Shown piece by piece: positions 6,616 to 15,554 of a stretch of DNA of 49,805 nt. The DNA is from Lachnospiraceae bacterium (GTDB taxonomy: Bacteria; Bacillota; Clostridia; Lachnospirales; Lachnospiraceae). Each line of letters opens with the position of its first letter. The stretch's first letter is position 1. The notes under the pieces were generated by a model. It was not told the DNA's origin. It saw nothing but the letters and a program-made list of their open reading frames with translations, and searched no databases. Position numbers and translations under genes: made by a program. The stretch spans positions 1 to 49,805 of the forward strand of contig JAFTKW010000007.1 in NCBI GenBank assembly GCA_017453065.1. The letters run 5' to 3'.

Positions 6616-8031
6616 TTACGCCTCCAATTTATCGAGACCCAATGTCTCGCAAGCTTTGTCGATTTGCTCCACCAATTCACCGTCTGTCAGAACAGTCACA
6701 CGTCCGCTCGCATATTCTGCGTCAACCCATTCTTTTACAATCTTCACGATGTCGCTGGTTTTGTCTAAATGTTTTTCCTTTGGAAGTTTGTAATATGTGT
6801 TAATCCAATGCGCAATTCCCGCCAAACCCGATGTATTTGATACTGCGCAAAGAACAGGTCTGTTCAGGAATTTCTCTGTATCAAAAATATTATAAATTTC
6901 TTCGTTCTTGAGCAGTCCATCTGCATGAATACCAGCTCTGGTTACATTAAAGTTCTTTCCTACGAATGGTGTTCTGTCAGGAATTTGATATCCTATCTCT
7001 TTTTCATAGTATTCTGCAAGTTCAGTAATAACGGTGGTATCCATACCATTTAAATCACCGCGAAGCTGGGCATATTCAAACACCATTGCTTCCAAAGGCG
7101 TATTACCGGTACGTTCTCCGATACCAAACAAAGAGGTATTAATACCACTACATCCATATAACCATGCTGTAGTAGAGTTAACAACTGCCTTATAGAAATC
7201 ATTGTGTCCATGCCACTCAATCAGTTCACTTGGCACACCCGCATGTGTATGTATTGCATAAATAATACCCTGTACACTTCTAGGAATAACTGCACCAGGA
7301 AAGTTTACGCCGTATCCCATAGTATCACAAGCACGAATCTTAATCGGAATCTTGTATTCCTCCATAAGTTTCATGAGTTCAATACAGAAAGGCACTACGT
7401 AACCATAAATATCTGCTCTAGTAATATCTTCCAAATGACATCTTGGGCTGATACCCTCCTCCAGGCATTCACGAATAACACTTAAATAGTGCTCCATAGC
7501 CTGTTTTCTGGTCATCTTCAATTTCAAGAAAATGTGATAGTCAGAACAGCTAACCAAGATTCCAGTTTCCTTCATACCGATTTCTTTTACCAGTTTGAAA
7601 TCCTCCTTGCTGGCACGAATCCAGCTGGTTACTTCAGGGAACTGATAGCCTCTTTCCATACACTTGTATACAGCATCTCTATCCTTTTTACTATAAAGAA
7701 AGAACTCAGATGCTCTAATCATTCCATTAGGACCACCTAATTTGTGCAAGTAATCAAAGATTGTAACAATCTGTTCTGTCGTATATGGTGCTCTTGACTG
7801 CTGTCCATCTCTGAATGTAGTATCTGTAATCCATATATCCTTTGGCATATTGTGAGGAACAATTCTGTCATTAAAAGGAATCTTTGGAACTTCAGAATAA
7901 GGAAACATATTTCTGAATACATTTGGTTTCTTAACGTCATCCAAAATGTACATATGCTCTTCAATAGAGAGCAAATGGTTTCTTTCATTCATTGTGACGG
8001 GACGGTATTGGAATGTTTCGTTTTCTCTCAT
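6616..8031 (-). CDS. Probable Re-citrate synthase (HMGL/isopropylmalate-synthase fold)
   Basis: The 471-residue product is a DRE-TIM metallolyase. DTTFRDGQQSRAPYT (about 51-65) carries the catalytic Arg-Asp, EWHGHNDFYKAVVN the metal-binding HxH, and GIGERTGNTPLEAMV the substrate loop. From memory it matches the Re-face citrate synthase described in Clostridium kluyveri along most of its length (for example LGGPNGMIRASEFFLYSKKDR), more closely than LeuA. The icd gene two positions downstream supports citrate rather than isopropylmalate. Such proteins are often misannotated as 2-isopropylmalate synthase or histone-lysine methyltransferase. The start chosen is the ATG at 8031 behind AAGGGTGATTAAG; an upstream GTG at 8040 sits inside that ribosome-binding site. 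Confidence 0.85.
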   Translation of the reverse strand: MRENETFQYRPVTMNERNHLLSIEEHMYILDDVKKPNVFRNMFPYSEVPKIPFNDRIVPHNMPKDIWITDTTFRDGQQSRAPYTTEQIVTIFDYLHKLGGPNGMIRASEFFLYSKKDRDAVYKCMERGYQFPEVTSWIRASKEDFKLVKEIGMKETGILVSCSDYHIFLKLKMTRKQAMEHYLSVIRECLEEGISPRCHLEDITRADIYGYVVPFCIELMKLMEEYKIPIKIRACDTMGYGVNFPGAVIPRSVQGIIYAIHTHAGVPSELIEWHGHNDFYKAVVNSTTAWLYGCSGINTSLFGIGERTGNTPLEAMVFEYAQLRGDLNGMDTTVITELAEYYEKEIGYQIPDRTPFVGKNFNVTRAGIHADGLLKNEEIYNIFDTEKFLNRPVLCAVSNTSGLAGIAHWINTYYKLPKEKHLDKTSDIVKIVKEWVDAEYASGRVTVLTDGELVEQIDKACETLGLDKLEA

Positions 8032-8067
8032 CTTAATCACCCTTACTTAAAATTTGTACCTCGTATA

Positions 8068-8079
8068 ATTGTATACAAT
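8068..8079. promoter_or_regulatory. Palindromic operator, probably for the operon's GntR regulator
   Basis: ATTGTATACAAT is a perfect 12-bp palindrome. Its core TTGTATACAA resembles operators used by FCD-type GntR regulators (GT-N-AC pattern). It covers the -10 box and the end of the spacer, so a bound dimer would block RNA polymerase. The assignment to the GntR protein at 5898-6614 is inferred from position and motif. Confidence 0.7.
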
Positions 8080-8096
8080 AGTACGAAATGTGTCAA
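8068..8096 (-). promoter_or_regulatory. Promoter of the Re-citrate synthase-GntR-icd operon
   Basis: Minus-strand TTGACA and TACAAT are separated by 17 bp, 37 bp upstream of the ATG at 8031. The -10 hexamer is one half of the palindrome ATTGTATACAAT. Confidence 0.85.
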
Positions 8097-8158
8097 TACT
8101 TGATATGAATTTAATACGCTAAAGTTTTAAAATTTTACTCTTTCATCCTAAAAAGCGT

Positions 8159-8204
8159 ATAAAAAAGGGCTTTAACCTGTCATCTACAGATTAAAGTCCC
8201 TTTT
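8159..8204 (-). terminator. Terminator after the LRR/sortase operon
   Basis: The stem AAAAGGGCTTTAA / TTAAAGTCCCTTTT (one bulge) with a 15-nt loop lies 11 bp past the LRR protein stop and is followed on the minus strand by a T-run of six. It separates the surface-protein operon from the citrate-branch promoter. Confidence 0.85.
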
Positions 8205-8214
8205 AAAAAATGAA

Positions 8215-10941
8215 TTATTTTCTTTTTTTCTTACGAGGTTTGTACATGATAAGCGCTAATGCAACGCATAACATACCCATAATTAAAAACCACTTAGGAT
8301 GAATTCCAAACAAATCTCCTGTATCTGGAGAATCATCCATAATTCCAGTTCCACCCATAGTTCTAAAAATAGCAAATGGTGAAAAATGGCTTACAGTCAG
8401 ATAAAGATTTCCTTCCTGATCTATTGCTAGTGGCACACTTTCCAATTGACCATTTCTATCCAGTGTCACTACTCTTACGGAACCAACACCGTCACTGCAA
8501 GATGAAGCCGGAAGTACTATTGTCATCTTATTGTTTCCAAGTTTAGTAATAGACACTCCAGTCTTCTCTTCAATCAGAGTCATATCTAAATATAACGTAT
8601 CACTTGGCATATCATCCTTATACACGCTGTAAAACGCCTGTTTGATTGACTCCATTCCTTCTACAGAAGGCTTGATATAAAGTTCAAGAGAACTTTCATC
8701 CCCTTCCATCCATGCGGTGACTCTATCCCCTCCAGAAAGTGCCAGCCCTTCATTGACAACCAAAACATCTTTGGATATAGTGTTCTCTTCTGGCTGGTCA
8801 TCAAACACCTTTAACTTGTCTAAGCCAAGGATAGAATAACTCTTTCCATCAATATAGATATATTCTGGGATATACGTCTGTTCCAATTCTTCTTTGGTCA
8901 TATTACAAGACATTACTGTCACTTCAGCTCTGTTTTCAGAACTGATATATGCCACAATTCCTTCAAATCCATGATAATCTGGATCCAAAACAGTCCCTTT
9001 TAAATCCTCCACCTGAATCTGTCTATCTACAATCGCAACCAAAACATCCTCCAGTGCATGTAGACGAGCAGATTCGCTGGAAAGTCTCGTGCTGTTTTCT
9101 TCATACGTCAACAAAGGAAGGGTGTCTTTTGTGTCAAAAACCACCACCTTGGTTGAAACACTCTTGTTGGTAGGTGCAAAATTGATAGCACCTAAGCCAA
9201 TGCTTTTTACGGATTCCCAAATATGAATCGTTCCAACATTGCAACCATCAAATGCTCCATCTTTGATCGTGGTGACATATTGACCACCATTGATACGCTC
9301 TAATCCATAACACCCCTTAAAGGCTCCTTCACCTATTTCTCTAAGGCCCTCTGGAAGTGTAACTTCTACTAGTTCCACTCTATCTTCAAAAACATATGGA
9401 CCAATCTTCTTTACCTGTGCAGGAATCGTTATGCTAGCATCATTACCTCGATATGCAAGCAAGATTCCGTCACCCACTATCAGGAAGTCCTCTGACCCAC
9501 CATCCATGTAATTGTCAAGCCATTTGGTCTTTTCAAATGCATTTGGTGCAATAGATGTTACCGTATTTGGAATCTCTACATAACGCAAATCATCACAGTG
9601 ATAAAAAGCTCCATATCCAATAGATGTCACACCTTCTGGAATTACGATTCGAGAAAGATTGCTACGTGCAAAGGCAAACTCACCAATATCCGTAATCGAA
9701 TCTGGGATTTGGAAATCCTGCATAGCCATGCTCTGGTAATAAGCTTTGTCTGCAAGTAAGGTTTCGTTTACAATTGTAAACTTTGGAATATCAATAGATT
9801 TTTCATCAGATGGTATCAGTTCTTCAGGTGCCTGTGTGCCATCTTCTAAATCTGCGGTATCCTCGCTCTCGTTTTTGTCCTGTCCAAACACTGGAGCAGC
9901 ATTGTCAATGAACACAAAGGCTTGATTGCCAACAATAACACTTTGTCCTAGCACATCCTGATTAAAACCTGCGCCATTTCCTGTGTTTTCGCTATCATTA
10001 TTGTCATCAGAATCATCCTCATAATCTTGATTTCCAGTGTCTTCATATTCATTCTGCTGAGAATGAGTCTTTAACCACTTTTGGTAATAGGTATAAGCCG
10101 CTGTACCAATATCTGCTGCAATTTCAAGTTTTGGGCACCCGTCAAACGCTGTTTCATGAATCTGTGCCACGGAAGGCGGAATCGCAACTACTTCTAGATT
10201 GATGCAGTCTGAAAAAGCTTCCAACTCAATAGTATAAACAGAATATGGTATAGAAACACCCTGCAAGGATTTACAATTGCTAAAAGCATAAGCTGGAATC
10301 ACTTCTATGGTATTACTAATAGACAAATTCTTAATAGAATTACAACCCCAGAAAGCATAAGGTGCAATCTCTTTCACCGTAGAAGGCATAGAATAAGTCT
10401 CTTTTTCTCTCACCGGTGCCACAGTATAAAGAACGGACTTATCTTTACTATAAAGGCAACCATCCTCTACTGTAAAATATGGGTTTTCTTTGTCTACTGT
10501 AATCGTTTTTAAGCTTTCACAACCAGCAAATGCACCCATACCGATGTAGCGGAGACTCTTTCCTATATGAATACTCTCTAATTTGGTACAGTTTGCAAAA
10601 GTTCCATTTCCAATTTCCACCACGGAATCTGGAATGATAAATTCTTTCAACTCTTTACATCCAGCAAAAGCTTGGAAGGCAAACTCCTCTACTTCACCCT
10701 TAAAAGAAATCTTCTTTAGAGTAGTGCAGTCCACGAATGCCTCCTCACCAATGCGGTTGACAGTAGCAGGAATAGACACGGCTGACGCCGTGCCTAAATA
10801 TCTGACAAGAGTACCATTATTTAATTGAAAATCTGAAGCTACTGAAGTATCAGCTGCCACATCAGTTGTAGGTATCTGCGTCAAAAACAATGCTAGTATA
10901 ATGAGCAGAGCTCCTACGGATCTTCGAATGGTTTTCTTCAT
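8215..10941 (-). CDS. BspA-like LRR surface protein with SPDTG sorting signal
   Basis: The 908-residue product has a signal peptide (MKKTIRRSVGALLIILALFL, ending near VAADT). It has two blocks of LRR_5/BspA-type repeats (about 50-275 and 385-590; units like IGEEAFVDCTTLKKI), separated by an acidic Asn/Asp-rich linker. A C-terminal domain precedes a cell-wall sorting signal: SPDTGD, the hydrophobic stretch HPKWFLIMGMLCVALALIMY, and the basic tail KPRKKKRK. It lies 39 bp downstream of the larger LRR gene, in one operon with a class B sortase whose substrate it probably is. BspA-like LRRs often mediate adhesion; the binding partner is unknown. The ATG at 10941 follows AGGAAGATAAG. Confidence 0.9.
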   Translation of the reverse strand: MKKTIRRSVGALLIILALFLTQIPTTDVAADTSVASDFQLNNGTLVRYLGTASAVSIPATVNRIGEEAFVDCTTLKKISFKGEVEEFAFQAFAGCKELKEFIIPDSVVEIGNGTFANCTKLESIHIGKSLRYIGMGAFAGCESLKTITVDKENPYFTVEDGCLYSKDKSVLYTVAPVREKETYSMPSTVKEIAPYAFWGCNSIKNLSISNTIEVIPAYAFSNCKSLQGVSIPYSVYTIELEAFSDCINLEVVAIPPSVAQIHETAFDGCPKLEIAADIGTAAYTYYQKWLKTHSQQNEYEDTGNQDYEDDSDDNNDSENTGNGAGFNQDVLGQSVIVGNQAFVFIDNAAPVFGQDKNESEDTADLEDGTQAPEELIPSDEKSIDIPKFTIVNETLLADKAYYQSMAMQDFQIPDSITDIGEFAFARSNLSRIVIPEGVTSIGYGAFYHCDDLRYVEIPNTVTSIAPNAFEKTKWLDNYMDGGSEDFLIVGDGILLAYRGNDASITIPAQVKKIGPYVFEDRVELVEVTLPEGLREIGEGAFKGCYGLERINGGQYVTTIKDGAFDGCNVGTIHIWESVKSIGLGAINFAPTNKSVSTKVVVFDTKDTLPLLTYEENSTRLSSESARLHALEDVLVAIVDRQIQVEDLKGTVLDPDYHGFEGIVAYISSENRAEVTVMSCNMTKEELEQTYIPEYIYIDGKSYSILGLDKLKVFDDQPEENTISKDVLVVNEGLALSGGDRVTAWMEGDESSLELYIKPSVEGMESIKQAFYSVYKDDMPSDTLYLDMTLIEEKTGVSITKLGNNKMTIVLPASSCSDGVGSVRVVTLDRNGQLESVPLAIDQEGNLYLTVSHFSPFAIFRTMGGTGIMDDSPDTGDLFGIHPKWFLIMGMLCVALALIMYKPRKKKRK

Positions 10942-10980
10942 CTTATCTTCCTGTTCTCAATCCTGTTTATTGGCTTTAAA

Positions 10981-13900
10981 TTACGCCAAAACCTTCTTGG
11001 CCTGTTTATCCTTTTTTAGGAACAAGAAAGCTGCCATACAGGTAAGTCCAAATACAAGAAACCACTTAGGATGAATATCACCTGTCTTTGGAGATTCATC
11101 TGTAGTACCTGCACTAATCAAGTTACCTGTATCCACATAAATTACATATGGAGAGAAATGCTCTGCAGTAAAGGTTACGCAAGCCACTCCATCAATCGTT
11201 GCAAACTTGGTTCCAAGCTTGTCTAATTTACTGTTCTGAACACTCGCTACTTTGTTGTTACCAGCATACTTAATCAAAGAATCTGGCAAAGGCAAGGTAA
11301 TTGTAATGGAAAGTCCTGTTGTATCTGTAATCTTGGTCTTTCCAGTAGAATCGTACAAACTAATGTCCATTGGGAAGTATTTCAAGTTGTCCAAACTTCC
11401 AAACTCAGCTTTCAGCGCTCTAAGGATTGCTTCTGTTGCATCTCTGTCCTCAGTTACTTTGATTACAAAGTTGTCAGAAGATCCATTTACAGTTGCAGAT
11501 ACAACACCTGTATTGGACAAACCATTCTTGTCAATGACAATCACGGTTCCTGGTTTGGTTGTGCTTGAACCACTGTTATTATTGTTGCTTCCACTATTGT
11601 TTCCGCTATTACTGCTTCCGCTATAGTTTGGATCTTTCTCAAAGGTTGCAGAAACCATTACGTTGCCTGCTGGCATCGTTAGGAACGTTGCTCCCATAGT
11701 AGAACTTACCAAAGTAGGACTACCACTTTCAACCTTCCACTCATCGAATCTCTGACCTTTTGCTGCTTCGTTTGCAATAATTGGAATCTGTGCTCCAGCC
11801 ACATAACTACCAGAACCACTACCATTCTTAACCGTCAAAGTATAAAGGGTACCATCTCCTGTCGTACCGTTGCCACCAGTTCCACTTCCACCAGTGCCGC
11901 CTGTACCACCTGTACCGCCAGTTCCATCGGCTGATGTAATAGGCTCATACATAGCATAAACATCGGTATCCTTGGTGATGTTGGTAAGACTTGGTCTCCA
12001 ACCAGTGAACTTATATCCACTTCTAACAGGGTCTTGAGGTGTAATAGCATTTCCACCCGGTTCTACACTCTGTGTGTAGAGTACAGTATCATTCCAATCA
12101 TAGAAGGTAACTGTGTATTTCACTTCTGCTTCTTTTTCATAGACAGCCGCTATATCCATATCACGGCTAACAGCAGTATAATCCATACTCCAGTTCTTGA
12201 ACACATATCCTTCTCTTCCAACTGGCGTTGGAGGTACTGCGTCTTCGCCACTCTTAACAAGCTGTTCCTCTACCATTACCATAGAAACATCATCATCTAC
12301 ACCTGTTCCTTCTGGATAATCATAGAAACGAACTGAGAATGTTCTGTCTACCTGTCTATCTGTGATTACGATATTTTCATATTCGTTTGCGTAAGTCTCT
12401 GCAGCAGAATCTGCTTCACAAAGGAATTCAATTTCTTTATATCCACCGCTGGAATTCAAATTCTTTTCCGTATTAAACGCAGATGGTTCAATAAATGTAA
12501 CACTTCCTGGAATCTCTACAAACTGAACAGCACTATCATGGAATGCATTGGTACTGATACTCTTACAAGTATTTGGAAGCATTACAGAGAACAAGGTGTC
12601 TGTATCCTGGAATGCAGATTTAGGTACTCTGCTCAAACTACTTTCAGAAAAATCAATACTTCCGAGTTTGTCACAATCCATAAAGGCTTCGTCATACATT
12701 TCTGTAACGCCTGTGAGTTCTGTAGGTGCCACAGTCTTACTTCTGTTAGGCAAACACTGAACAATAGATTTCTTTGTTCCATTGTCCATTTGGAAAATAA
12801 TATAGTTCTCGCATGAGAAGTAAGGGCCACCGCCAAAGGAAACCGTTTCTAAGGATGTGCAATCCTTGAATGGACGCAATCCTATCGTGGTAACTTCTGG
12901 TGATACGGTTGCATCCACCAAGTTTGGATGATTTTGGAATGCATAATTTCCAATCACATCACCGCCACTAGTCATGGACAACATCTCAAGCTTTGAATCA
13001 GATCCCGCATCTGGATTCTGAGTGGTATAAGCATAAGCAAACGCATAGTCATCAATCTGCTCTGCTGCACCCTTAATATACAAAGCTATCAGATTTTTAC
13101 AACCACTAATGGTGTATGGTTCAAAATGTTTAACAGAATTAAATGTAATACTTTCAATAGAGGTATCTGCAGATAAACCGCTGACACTTGTCACTTCACC
13201 ATTCTCATCTGCTGTCACACCAGAGAACAATCCCGTCTTAATACCTGTTACACCTTCTGGAACCACCACATTCAATGCAGCATTGATAATATCCCATTGG
13301 TCTGCTGTAACCTGAGTATTAGGATTCGTCAAATACGCATCGTACTTACCAAAAGCTTCTAATGCAGCACTCTGATACTCTGTCTTCATGTATGGATAGT
13401 CAGACAAAGTATATTTTCCGCCTTTCAGTTCAGATGCAGTAGGATAATCCACCAATTCAGCAGTATCTTTATCTCTATTGTAACTAATCTCTAAGTTGGT
13501 TGGCCAGCCACTATAATATGTAATATAAGTAATTGGCTGAGATCCTGCATTAATATTGCTATTTGGACTCATAGCATATGCAAATGGAGCAATGTTACTT
13601 CCCACATCACCTGTAAACGTAAGTTTAGGAGTAGGAACAACACCGCCAACAGGATCCATGAAGTCACTGTTTGGACATGGTCTTGCATCACTATTGTGTA
13701 ATGCATCCACAACCTGTGTATCAAATGCTCCCTCTTCAATCACTTCAATCTTGCTGGCATCTTCAAAGATTACATGGGCAAGATTGTGGCATCCTTTAAA
13801 CGCATCTTGATTAATACGAACAACTGTAGTAGGAATCACAATCTTCTGTAAGTAACAGTTTCCTGAAAAACTGCCTTGATTGATTGCGGATATTCCGTAA

Positions 13901-15522
13901 GGTCCAATTGTAGTAGGAATTGTTACTTCTGATACTGGTCCAGACATTTCAAAGTACAGAAGTTCGTTGTTGGAGTTGACCTGGTACAGAATCTCCTCGC
14001 CTTCCTGCTGAATGATAATCTCGTATTTATCTTCATTAGCATATTTAAATGCTATCGCATTTGCTTTTGTAAAATCATGAGTCTTTGATACATCCACACA
14101 TTCAAAGAAAAATGTCTCATGTACACCTGCTTTAAATTGTTCAACTGTAAACACATCGCTATCATAACCAGTAGTGGTTTTGATATCAATCATAGAAGTC
14201 AGGGCTGAAGGAGCTGTCTGTACTTCAATTCTACGTAAATTACTACAGTCTTTGAAGTTGTTCAATACAAGCACATTTGGACTTTGTGTATCTCCAACCA
14301 AAGAATAAGGAATTCGAATCTCTGTTAATGAGGTACATCCTTTAAATACATAGTATCCCAAATCTTTTAGGTTTACGTTTTCGCCATAGGAATTGCCTGA
14401 AATATCTACAGTTCCCAATGCAACACAGCCATCAAATGCATGGTCATAAATATACTGCACACTGGCTGGCAAAACGAATGATGAGAGTGCTCTACAGTTC
14501 TGGAATGCATAGTCTGAAATATAAGTAATATTGGACAAGAATGGAATATCAACTGTGGTAATATTGATACAATCTGCAAATGCATACTTACCAATTTCTT
14601 CCAAACCGTTGCCAAGGGTAACGGAGTTCAAACCGCCGCAGCCATAAAACGCCCAGTTACCAATACCTTTTAGGTTTTCACCAATAACAAGTGTTCTAAT
14701 GTTGGTATTGTTCGCAAAGACACCTTTCAAAGGTTCTGTGTTAATTTGGCCAGCCGCTTCAGCAATCTTCCAACCCTGCACTGCACCAGCTTCTGTACCT
14801 TCCACTGCTGTTAATGTCTGATTGCCAATGTAGAATACTTTAATATTCTTAATCCACTGATCGTTTTCGTATGTGGTAATAATATACTCATTTGTGGTAT
14901 CGTCATAATAGTAAAACTTATCTAAGTCAATGGTTTCCCAGTTGTTTCTCTCACCATAGTAACATGGACGATATTCTACAATTACATTTTCTGTGATAAC
15001 CTCGCCAGTCGATGGATCTTTCATCTCATTGCCATCTTCATCTAGCTTAGGAACATCTCCATATACAGCATAAAACAAAGGCTTCTTATTGCGGCTAACT
15101 GCAACGTAACCCTCAAAAGAACCTTGGTTGTTGTTGTACTTGGTATATGCATTTACCTCATCTGGAATTTCCAAATAGTTGTTAACAAGATTACGCGCAT
15201 TGTAACCGAGAATAACAGCAATCTTGTTAGAACTGGATTCCGATTCATTTACATAGGCAAACTGATATGTACCGTCACCTGTTGTGTAGATTTCATCTTC
15301 ATCTTTATCTACTACAGGAATGCTGCTGGTATTGGCTGTGCCGCCACCTTTCCATATCATTTCGTCCCAAGTATACTTTTTCCCTTCTCCATTGCTATCT
15401 GCCGCAGCGGTTTCAGGAACAGGAATTGCCGCTACCACCAACGCTGTAATAAGGCAAATGGTTCCCATGGTTCTTCTAATTCTTCTTCGCAATTTCAAAT
15501 TTTTCTTTGTGGTCTTAGCCAT
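10981..15522 (-). CDS. Large BspA-like LRR surface protein with InlB-type repeats and SPKTG sorting signal
   Basis: The 1513-residue product begins MAKTTKKNLKLRRRIRRT, followed by a hydrophobic signal ending ETAAADS. Blocks of LRR_5/BspA repeats (for example IGNWAFYGCGGLNSVTLGN) fill roughly residues 270-1060. Two InlB B-type repeats follow (FSVRFYDYPEG and KYTVTFYDWND, each ending in a W-containing strand), then a Thr-Gly-Gly run, a further bacterial repeat (WKVESG ... MVSATFEKD) and a Ser/Asn linker. The C-terminus is a sorting signal: SPKTGD, the hydrophobic HPKWFLVFGLTCMAAFLFL and KKDKQAKKVLA. The start is the ATG at 15522 behind AAGGAGATACGGC; a TTG 24 nt upstream is rejected. It lies 32 bp after the sortase gene. 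Confidence 0.92.
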   Translation of the reverse strand: MAKTTKKNLKLRRRIRRTMGTICLITALVVAAIPVPETAAADSNGEGKKYTWDEMIWKGGGTANTSSIPVVDKDEDEIYTTGDGTYQFAYVNESESSSNKIAVILGYNARNLVNNYLEIPDEVNAYTKYNNNQGSFEGYVAVSRNKKPLFYAVYGDVPKLDEDGNEMKDPSTGEVITENVIVEYRPCYYGERNNWETIDLDKFYYYDDTTNEYIITTYENDQWIKNIKVFYIGNQTLTAVEGTEAGAVQGWKIAEAAGQINTEPLKGVFANNTNIRTLVIGENLKGIGNWAFYGCGGLNSVTLGNGLEEIGKYAFADCINITTVDIPFLSNITYISDYAFQNCRALSSFVLPASVQYIYDHAFDGCVALGTVDISGNSYGENVNLKDLGYYVFKGCTSLTEIRIPYSLVGDTQSPNVLVLNNFKDCSNLRRIEVQTAPSALTSMIDIKTTTGYDSDVFTVEQFKAGVHETFFFECVDVSKTHDFTKANAIAFKYANEDKYEIIIQQEGEEILYQVNSNNELLYFEMSGPVSEVTIPTTIGPYGISAINQGSFSGNCYLQKIVIPTTVVRINQDAFKGCHNLAHVIFEDASKIEVIEEGAFDTQVVDALHNSDARPCPNSDFMDPVGGVVPTPKLTFTGDVGSNIAPFAYAMSPNSNINAGSQPITYITYYSGWPTNLEISYNRDKDTAELVDYPTASELKGGKYTLSDYPYMKTEYQSAALEAFGKYDAYLTNPNTQVTADQWDIINAALNVVVPEGVTGIKTGLFSGVTADENGEVTSVSGLSADTSIESITFNSVKHFEPYTISGCKNLIALYIKGAAEQIDDYAFAYAYTTQNPDAGSDSKLEMLSMTSGGDVIGNYAFQNHPNLVDATVSPEVTTIGLRPFKDCTSLETVSFGGGPYFSCENYIIFQMDNGTKKSIVQCLPNRSKTVAPTELTGVTEMYDEAFMDCDKLGSIDFSESSLSRVPKSAFQDTDTLFSVMLPNTCKSISTNAFHDSAVQFVEIPGSVTFIEPSAFNTEKNLNSSGGYKEIEFLCEADSAAETYANEYENIVITDRQVDRTFSVRFYDYPEGTGVDDDVSMVMVEEQLVKSGEDAVPPTPVGREGYVFKNWSMDYTAVSRDMDIAAVYEKEAEVKYTVTFYDWNDTVLYTQSVEPGGNAITPQDPVRSGYKFTGWRPSLTNITKDTDVYAMYEPITSADGTGGTGGTGGTGGSGTGGNGTTGDGTLYTLTVKNGSGSGSYVAGAQIPIIANEAAKGQRFDEWKVESGSPTLVSSTMGATFLTMPAGNVMVSATFEKDPNYSGSSNSGNNSGSNNNNSGSSTTKPGTVIVIDKNGLSNTGVVSATVNGSSDNFVIKVTEDRDATEAILRALKAEFGSLDNLKYFPMDISLYDSTGKTKITDTTGLSITITLPLPDSLIKYAGNNKVASVQNSKLDKLGTKFATIDGVACVTFTAEHFSPYVIYVDTGNLISAGTTDESPKTGDIHPKWFLVFGLTCMAAFLFLKKDKQAKKVLA

Positions 15523-15554
15523 GCCGTATCTCCTTATCTTATCCAAAGCAAGAC

